From: Lytechinus pictus
Lineage: Eukaryota > Echinodermata > Echinoidea > Temnopleuroida > Toxopneustidae
NCBI RefSeq assembly: GCF_037042905.1
Contig: NC_087254.1
Span: 22,246,603 to 22,310,602 of the forward strand
Direction: 5' to 3'
Length of the DNA: 64,000 nucleotides
Numbering within the stretch: position 1 is the stretch's first letter; each line of letters starts with the position of its first letter. Shown in pieces: positions 56,507 to 64,000 of this stretch. Made by a program: the position numbers and the translations under genes. The notes beneath the pieces are model-generated. The model saw only the letters and a program-made list of their open reading frames with translations. It searched no databases and was not told the DNA's origin.

Positions 56507-58477
56507 GTAAAAATTAAGCCTGAGTCATATCGATTATTTTGAAAACCGGTGTTCGACAGCTTTAATTCGATCGAACATTGATGCATCGAATGTTGAAGGC
56601 GGGGAAAATCGAGTCAATTTTATTTTGCTCCGTCCGTCGCGTCAATGCACTATGCACGCACTGCGCTAGCACTGACGACGGAGCAAAGTTCGTTTGTATT
56701 TTCCATGATCACAAAACACAAAAAAAAAGGCCGGGGACCAAAGCAGAATTCTTCCCAAAATATCTTCAACAATGATATTTGCAGATGACAACATATAAGT
56801 TTAAAATGAAACAATATTAAAGACATGAATCACGCAGAGTCGATCCGAATGATTTTCAGTCAACTATAGCATTCGCAGTCCAGACTCGCACACACCTAGC
56901 CGCCCCGTCCGCAGCCCCGTACCGTACACTCACTCTCCTGAAACGACAGGCGTGCTTGCCAACCAGCAAACAAGTGCACCTAGCGGAGAGCACTGTAACT
57001 TGAGATCGTGTAGTTGGATCCAAAATGAGCTCCAAATTGATGAGAATAAATATAATACATAATTTTCTCTGGATGGTCATTTGAATTGGTATTTAATGCT
57101 GATATAACGATTGTGAGAAAAGATTGTGGAATATGAGTTATGACGATGTTCGAGAATTAATCCTGATATGATAATCCATCTTTTTTTAATTGTAGACACA
57201 AGTTCACAAGAGCATGCGATCGAAATAAATACAAATGTCTCGGATCGAGCTCTGAATTCATAAAAATTATTATTGGATGTTGAATAATTACGATTTAATA
57301 AGATTGGCCATACTAAAAATATTGACAATGTCAGCAAAGTATGTTATGTTCATATGGAAGTATTAAAATTGTCATTATCTTTATTTTTATTCCATCAAGA
57401 CGTCTCCGAGAAAAGAAGCACAATGCGCATGGGCGTTCGATGACGTATGACATATTTTCCATTCATGAAATCAGAGCCCAAATTTGGGCACAAACTAGCT
57501 TCAAATTGATGGAAAAAAATATCAAACGCAATTTTCTCTGTTTTGTCATGTAAAATGTTATTATACAAGGTGATATTATGATCTTGAAAAGAGATTCTGC
57601 ATGTTGACAATGTTCGAGTATCAACCCTGACGTGATAATTTTTTTTTTAGACAAGTGCACTCACTCAACTCGATCGTCAAGTGATGTCCGTCATTGAAAA
57701 TTGAAACGAAATACAAACGTTTCACATCAAGCTCTAATACATATTAATGATTATCATATGCAAATTATTGTTAAATATTACGATTAAATATTATTCTTCG
57801 GTATTGGTGTATTGGTGATTTTTTACCTGATTGCTAAGAAAGCATGAATGCTTGTAAGCAAGCAACCAGAGGACCGACGGCTTAAGGTCCTCTCCGAAGG
57901 ACCTGGTACTGAGGATTAATGCCTTACCAAAGGGCACTAGCGCACCAAGTGGGAATCGAACCCGGGTCACCGGAATACGAGTCCCCCGCTCTACCGACTG
58001 AGCTATCGCGCCTCCTACATGTACTACTCATTAATATTGTTCATGAATGCAAGGTATGTTTTATGTTGATCGCGTAAATTTCCCGGCAATTTTCTGGTTT
58101 GATTAAAGCACAGTACTGCGCATGCACGATCGATGGCGATGACTTCCATTCATGAATTCATCGTGCATAAATTATCTCGGCACGAGTAAGACTCGAACTA
58201 TGATCGAAATCATCGAAATAAACTTCAAATTAATGGTGAATAGGCATCATAATTGCACAATCGGTTTCATTTTGGGGGAATATAAATCAAGTACATGTAG
58301 TAGTCAAGTTGGACATTACTGTTTATTTTGATGATTGTGTGAACCAAACGAATCGGCCGGCTGACCATTTTTTTTTTTTTTTTTCGATGCACCGATTTTG
58401 CAAAATCTGCACCGGCGCTCGATGACATCGATCGAACACCGATTTTAAAATCGATTCGACTCAGGCTTAGTAAAAAT
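56507..58477. mobile_element. 1955-bp element with 8-bp target duplication
   Basis: Element 56515-58469. Ends TAAGCCTGAGTC are exact inverted repeats; similarity continues inward through ATCGATT and CGGTGTTCGA. It is flanked by GTAAAAAT at 56507-56514 and 58470-58477. The interior has two degenerate units of about 500 bp (each with CAAATTGATG, AATTTTCTCTG, GACGATGTTCGAG/GACAATGTTCGAG), the start of a third near 58200, and a nested family 2 SINE. No transposase. The 8-bp duplication suggests hAT, but the ends are not a standard hAT consensus. Confidence 0.85.
57814..58015 (-). mobile_element. tRNA-derived SINE, family 2
   Basis: Second copy of the 30419-30622 SINE, more canonical in the B box (GGGTTCGATTCCC on the minus strand) and A box (ATAGCTCAGTCGGTAGAGCG). 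It is nested in the 56515-58469 element, so it inserted later. Confidence 0.85.
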
Positions 58478-59228
58478 GTTTCAAACCACAAACATCAAAA
58501 CATGGAAAAAGGGGCGTTCATTTCCTCGATGAAGAATTATGACCATGATGTACTTCCATCTATGAGATTTATCAGATCAATTACATGACAACTCTTTAAG
58601 ATAGGACTGCGACTGCTCATGGAATTATTGCTTCATGATTGTTTCCATCCATAATTGCATTAGAAAAAAAAAATTGTGCTCTGTTTCCCGAGATGAAATT
58701 TTGTATTTTAAATCACCAGCTAAAATATCAATTGTAATCCAGTAGTCAAGTACAAATCTAAAGTCAAAACAGTAAAAAGGATCCAAATAATTTGATTGGT
58801 ATAAAACTGTGCTACATCTAGATTACTGAATACTATGCACTTGATGTGAAATGCCTCAATTATGAACGTGCATCATGCAAGCAGAGCTTCCCAGTAATTG
58901 AGAGAAATATTCAATTTACCTTCACCTTATGGCCTTTTGACTAATGACCAAAGATTGTTCAAAGTTTCACTTAACTAGTGTTCTGTCCTGGAGGTCTATT
59001 ACAAGCCGAGGAGATGAAATTGATACCTTTCTGAGATTACCTGCTGATTGTACAGGCCCTCAGGGACATTGAACTCCACGCTGGAATTCGGCTGATTTTA
59101 CGAGGGACGTGATTGCCTTGAAATCGAGTTCATGCATATGTATTATGCCATATTTTCAGGAAGATTCTGAGTGGTAGAGCAGTACTATTAGAGTCTGCTG
59201 GATTTTTTTTTTATCAATCGTCAAAATT
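58478..59228. other. Nothing supported
   Basis: AT-rich, no exon or known repeat recognised. Confidence 0.35.
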
Positions 59229-60408
59229 TTAAAGGACAAGTCCACTACAACAAAAAGTTGATTTGAATAAAAAGAGAAAAGTCCAACAAGCATAACACTG
59301 AAAATTTCATAAATATTGTATGTGAAATAAGAAAGTAATGACATTTCAAAGTTTTGCTTAATTTCACAAAGCAGTTATATGCACATCCTGATCGGTATGC
59401 AAATGAGGAAACTGATGACATCATCCACTCACTATTTCTTTTGTATTTTATTTTATATCCCTTACTTAAGATTGTGGTATTGAGAGTGAACACGAGAAGA
59501 AAAAGAATAGTTTTACTACGAAAAACGTTTGCCATGAAATAGTTCATTTTCCTTGCTGACGTCACGCATAGTCAATTTTTTCCCTAGGGAAAAAGTGAAC
59601 TATACGTTTATTTGACCCCCCCTTCCTCGCGATTCGCGAGCTGTGCGGCGCGATACGAGCAGAGCGCTGCTCAGCCAAACGGTACTCTGCACTGCATGCC
59701 ACGGGAAACTTTCTGCGAGCTGCACTAACCAGGTGCGCTCGCTGAACAGACGATCCATACAGCAAGACTTACTATTTTCTCAACGATTGTTCTATATCGA
59801 CTTATTAAAAATCGTTTCGCTGTAAAATAGTTTGAGTGGAAGGGATATAAAACAAATATACAATGACCCATTCTCGGAACAGGCTAAAACTATTCGCACT
59901 CAGGAACATCACATACTTATCATTCTCCCTCGGGACGATGGCCCTCGGGAGAATAGTACTATGAGATGTTCCTTCGATGCGAATAGTTTTAGCCAGATCC
60001 TCGAGTGTCATTGTATATTTGTATAATATGAAATTTGAAATATTCTAATTTTCTCATGTTCAAGTGAAACAACAATTAATTCCTCCCTGAACATGTGGAA
60101 TTAGCATTGTTTAATACTTTGCGGTTCTGTCAAGTTGGTCCTTATTTATTGTCAAATCTGTAAAAAATGAAATATTGTATAATTCAAACAATAAAAAACA
60201 AAAGAAATAGTGAGTGATGGACATCATCGACTTCTCATTTGCATGTCACTATGTGCATATCACTGTTTATGAAAAATAAGCGAAACTTTAAAATGTCATA
60301 ACTTTCTTATTTTACATCAAATTTTGATGAAATTTTCAGCATTATGCTAGTTTGATTTTTCTCTATTTGTTCAAATCAACATTTTTCTGGGGTGGACTTG
60401 GCCTTTAA
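59229..60408. mobile_element. Long-arm TTTAAAGG MITE, interrupted
   Basis: Left arm 59229-59450 (AAAGGACAAGTCCACTACAA ... CACTCACTATTTCTTTTG) and right arm about 60140-60408 (AGAAATAGTGAGTGATGGAC ... GGGGTGGACTTGGCCTTTAA) match 48357-48971. About 580 bases of foreign sequence (about 59460-60045) separate the internal parts, including the hairpin at 59845-60030 and a GC-rich block near 59625-59720. Confidence 0.7.
59845..60030. mobile_element. Imperfect hairpin element of about 185 bp
   Basis: ACAAATATACAATGACCCAT and GGCTAAAACTATTCGCACTC at the left are mirrored by GATGCGAATAGTTTTAGCC and GTGTCATTGTATATTTGTAT. The centre is ATTCTCCCTCGGGACGATGG and its near inverse. It is nested in the 59229-60408 MITE. 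Confidence 0.7.
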
Positions 60409-60495
60409 TCCAACCCTTTGGTTGCAATAAAAACTGTAATACATGTTTGAAAACAGAACCCATACCTGTAAGGCATTTTAATGTAGCTTACATAC

Positions 60496-61088
60496 TTTAA
60501 AGGAGAATTAAACCCTTGACACCAGCTGAATCAATATCAAAGAGCAAAATCAAAGAAACATAATGTTGAAAGTTTGAGGAAGATTGAATGAATGATAAGA
60601 AAGTTATGAGCATTTGAATATTGAGATCACTAGTGCCATGTAGATCCTCCCATCGGCAATGCGACCAAGATCTATGATGTCACACACGTACAACTCCCTC
60701 ATTACTTTAGTACTTATTTCACTTATATTCTCACTTTTATAGAGTCTATCACAAGGTGAGGTGTTCTCTTTATGAGATGACAAGTACAGAGGTTTCACAA
60801 CATTACATCATTGATGAATCATTTGTCATATGATTAGAATGAGCAAAAAGAGATGTTTTGGGGTATATTTTCAGTGTCCAAATGGAAGAGTTGTACGTGT
60901 GTGACATCACAGATCTTGGTCGCATTGCCAATGGGAGGATCTGCATAGCATTAGTGATCTCGACATTCAAATGCTCATAACTCTTTTATTGCTAGTCCTA
61001 TTTTACTCAAACTTTTGTTGATCTTATTCTTTGATTTTTCTGCTTTTACGAAAGCTAACTTGCTCCAAGAGTTTCATTCTCCTTTAAA
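60496..61088. mobile_element. Second long-arm MITE family, AAAGGAGAATTAAAC ends
   Basis: TTTAAAGGAGAATTAAACCC at the left; GAGTTTCATTCTCCTTTAAA at the right. The arms match over more than 150 bases (AGTTATGAGCATTTGAATAT, GATCCTCCCATCGGCAATGC, CCAAGATCTATGATGTCACA). Non-coding. The ends resemble the 48357 family only in the outer TTTAAAGG. Confidence 0.8.
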
Positions 61089-61403
61089 AGGCACAGGCTG
61101 CAAGGTCCCTATTTTCAAATGTGTCTGTGATATGTTACAAAGATTGGGCCTGGAAAAAATATAAATATCACATCCGAGAATCATTATTTAGTTGTTCAAA
61201 AAGTGAGTGAGTGATGGGGGGGGGGGGGCACGTCGGGTTTGTGCTTTACTTCTGAGACATTAGATTCAATTATGCCAGATAAACTTACTTGATTTGGCAA
61301 TACATTACTAGGCGTACCATGTCCACTGCAAATGCATTTGGATTTAGTTTGAACCCGTATTGCATTTTTGTCCCTTATTTGTGAAGCGCATTCACCATCT
61401 AAA

Positions 61404-62053
61404 ATGCTTTTCACACTTTACTTTTTTTCCTTAACCTTGGGAAATTGGTGGGGCAAAGGGGGGCCTTTGCCCCACCAATTTCCCGGGGTTAAGCTTAGCC
61501 CACTTCGTTTTCACACTACGTTTTAGCAAAGTGGGCTAGCACGGTAAATAGTACGGTACTATCTGGCCCTGCAAAAAAGCAGGGTTAGCCGGCTTATTGT
61601 GGTGCTAGCACCACAATTGCAGTGCTAAGAAATGCAGTGTGAAACGAAACTGGGCTAAGGAAAAGTGGGGCTAAGCAATAGCCAATCACAGAAGTTTAAA
61701 TTATTTCATTTTGCCTCCGACGAAGATTCTGCTAGGATCGAAAGCTTAGGCCCCTTTTGACTTTCTAATTTACTCCATTGGCTCTCTTTTATTAGATAAG
61801 CAGTTTTCAGCCGCTTCTTTTTGCCAAGTTTAAATTACATGTTAATTACACTCTGTATGCAGGCCTGCTGTATGGTAAAATCAATACTCATGAGCTGTGG
61901 GATAGTCCGGGGTTATAAAGGCGTTAACCCCGGCTAAGCAGATAGTATGGGGTTAAGAAAGACAGTGTGAATCCAAAAAAAGATAGTATGGGGTTCAGGA
62001 TAGTCCGGGGTTAAGGATTGTATGGGGTTAAGGAAATGCAATGTGAAAAGCAT
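61404..62053. mobile_element. 650-bp inverted-repeat element with an internal palindrome
   Basis: ATGCTTTTCACACTTTACTT with TCCTTAACC at the left is mirrored by GGTTAAGGAAATGCAATGTG and AAAAGCAT at the right. Just inside the left end, 61439-61484 is a near-perfect hairpin (21-base arms GGGAAATTGGTGGGGCAAAGG split as GGGAAATTGGTGG, GGCAAAGG; spacer GGGG). The interior repeats GGGTTA and GTGGGCTA words and another hairpin around TTGTGGTGCTAGCACCACAA. Confidence 0.65.
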
Positions 62054-62489
62054 ATGATAAAGATGGAAAGTGCACTACGTCTTTAAATTATCATATAATC
62101 ATAGTTTTTGTATTAATACCCAATGCCCTTTAATAGCCATCAAACATTGTCTCAAAACTACATACCGGAAACGACTAGGGCATTGGAATGATAGAAAATT
62201 ATGAATACATGCTGGTACAAGGAAGTGCTATACCTGATATTGATTATTGTTTGGCATTATTCTCACATTAGTCCTGGCACATTAACAAAGCCCATTAAAG
62301 GTACAGGCAGAATTACACATCGTGTAGGCCTACATGTAAGATGATACATGTATGCCATTTCCAGGTCGGGATTGGATCAATGAAATCTGATTGTCTTACA
62401 ACTTGTAATATAAACAGGCCCATGGTATATATAACGAAGTAATGTTGTGTGAGCTAAAAAAAAAATGGTGGGGGCTCAGGGCTATTTAT
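62054..62489. other. Nothing supported
   Basis: AT-rich sequence between two elements, no exon recognised. Confidence 0.35.
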
Positions 62490-63726
62490 TGTATCCCCCG
62501 AACAGGGTTCGGAGGATACTATGGATTTGGCCTACTCGCGCCGCCGCCGCGTCCGCCGCAGAGATTTCCTTGTGAGCGCTCTATCAGCTGCATTTCTTCT
62601 CCGATCATCTTCAAATTTGGTATGAAGGTTGAGTATGGTATAGTGAAGAAGCCTATTGATTTTGGTGTGGGCGGAGACATCGTTGCCATGGTAACAAGAG
62701 TTTTTGTGGAAATATAGCAGAGATGTCCTTGTGAGCGCTCTACCAGCTGCATTTCTTCTCCGATCATCTTTTAATGTGGCATGAAGGTCCATTATGGTAA
62801 AGCAAAGCCGCCTATTGATTTTGGTGTGGGCGGAGACATTGTTGCCATGGTAACAAGAGTTTTTGTCTCGCCCACCAGAGGTGAAGGCGAGACTGAGGGA
62901 TCCAAACCTCGCCCGTACGTCTGTCACAAACCTTATGACACATAACTCCACAACCGTAAGTCACTTTTCAACCAAACTTGGATGGTAGATGGACTTGGGG
63001 GACCTGCATGTTATGCTGCAGTCGGAGGTCACATGGTAAGGTCAAAGGTCATTTTCAGGTCAACGTTAAAGTTTACATGCAAGACTCTCTTATGACACCT
63101 AACTCCGCAACCATAAGTCACTTTTCAACCAAACTTGGATGTTAGATGGACCTGGGGAACCTGCATGTTATGCTGCAGTCAGAGGTCACATGGTAAGGTC
63201 AAAGGTAATTTTCAGGTCAACGCTAAAGTTTACATGCAAGACTCTTATGACACCTAACTCTGCAACCGTAAGTCACTTTTCAACCAAACTTGGATGGTAG
63301 ATGGATTTAGGGTACCTGCATGTTATGCTGCAGTCGGAGGTCACATGGTAAGGTCAAAGGTCATTTTCAGGTCAATGTTAAAGTTTACATGCAAGACTCT
63401 CTTATGACACCTAACTCCGCAACCGTAAGTCACTTTTCAACCAAACTTGGATGGTAGATGGACTTGGTGGCCTGCATGTTATGCTGCAGTCAGAGGTCAC
63501 ATGGTAAAGTCAAAGATCATTTTCAGGTCAACGTTGAAGTTTACATGCAAGACTCTCTTTCTCCGCAACCGTAAGTCACTTTTCAACCACACTTGGATGG
63601 TAGATGGGCTTGGGGGACCTGCATGTTAGGGTCATTGTCGCCATGATAATTGTATTTATTGGTCAAATTTCTGCGTGAGCTCTATATATCGCAATGACGG
63701 ATGATGCGGTGGGTTCGGGGGATACA
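62490..63726. mobile_element. 1237-bp element, TGTATCCCCCGAAC ends, internal tandem arrays
   Basis: TGTATCCCCCGAAC at 62490-62503 is exactly complemented at 63713-63726. Part 1 (about 62573-62870) has two units of about 161 bp with CATTTCTTCTCCGATCATCT and GTTGCCATGGTAACAAGAGT. Part 2 (62930-63635) has five units of about 157 bp, the last shortened, with CACTTTTCAACCAAACTTGG. Long minus-strand frames (62532-62951) come from the repeat period. A fragment is at 31490-31950. Confidence 0.75.
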
Positions 63727-64000
63727 TGTGCTCGGTTGCGCGACCCGCCGAGCATCTCTAGATCAGCTCTTGAATTTGAAATCCCCTCCAACAGCACTAA
63801 TTTGGCCATTGTGTTAAATAAATTTTCAACTCTATTTTGCTATAAAAGATGACCTTTTCATGAGTATGAAAATGTAGTTAAGAGTATGATTCATCATTGC
63901 TGGCAACAAGATGTGATCATGTTATGTACATGTTGGCCTACAGCCTACATTTTCAACCATGCGGTATCATTGCTGGTAGAGATCAAGAAAACGTCTGGTA
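63727..64000. other. Right end of window
   Basis: No gene or repeat recognised. The remaining NAA60 exons are expected further on. Confidence 0.3.

Noticed and set aside
62532-62951. 139-codon minus-strand open frame
   Set aside because: It consists of two translations of the 161-bp tandem unit and has no family resemblance.

Overview
The window is animal nuclear DNA, most likely from an echinoderm and probably a sea urchin. It holds three intron-rich genes with GT/AG introns, all on the plus strand, in AT-rich DNA crowded with SINEs, MITEs and foldback elements. The introns of the complete actin gene fall at the positions I recall for echinoderm muscle-type actins (near codons 41, 121, 204 and 267). 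The species call is inference from gene structure and repeat style, not from a search.

Genes. (1) A five-exon actin gene (2133-8051, 376 aa) with unusual residues. Upstream lie a CArG box, CCAAT boxes and a probable 5'-leader intron. (2) A 14-exon RNF216/TRIAD3-like RBR E3 ubiquitin ligase (24842-39217, 1267 aa by my splice model). It carries a SUMO-interaction-like motif, a large low-complexity exon, a CUE-like segment, RING1-IBR-RING2 and a C-terminal helix. (3) The first two coding exons of a NAA60 (NatF) N-terminal acetyltransferase (51086-52528). Its remaining exons are not visible and probably lie beyond the window.

Layout. 1-2132: actin upstream region. 2133-8051: actin, whose introns hold MITEs and a 103-bp foldback element. 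8052-9480: GAT/GAA-rich 3' flank. 9484-12147: a repeat element containing a 998-bp tandem duplication rich in CRE palindromes and alternating CG tracts. 12148-24841: gene-free DNA with two opposed 15-bp minisatellites, duplicated blocks and DNA-transposon remnants. 24842-39217: RNF216-like gene, with SINEs, MITEs and decayed tandem copies of its own exon-5 splice boundary in the introns. 39218-51035: 3' flank and intergenic DNA, including a P-like non-autonomous element (839 bp, 31-bp perfect inverted ends, 7-bp target duplication). 51036-64000: NAA60 5' end, then about 11.5 kb of intron or flank made largely of inverted-repeat elements, one of 1955 bp with an 8-bp target duplication.

The three genes (cytoskeleton, ubiquitin ligase, Golgi N-acetyltransferase) share no evident pathway. 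I found no transposase or reverse-transcriptase gene, functional tRNA, rRNA or CRISPR array. The most noteworthy material is the nested mobile DNA, for which target-site duplications and, in one case, an empty-site comparison can be read directly, and the lineage-specific features of the three proteins.
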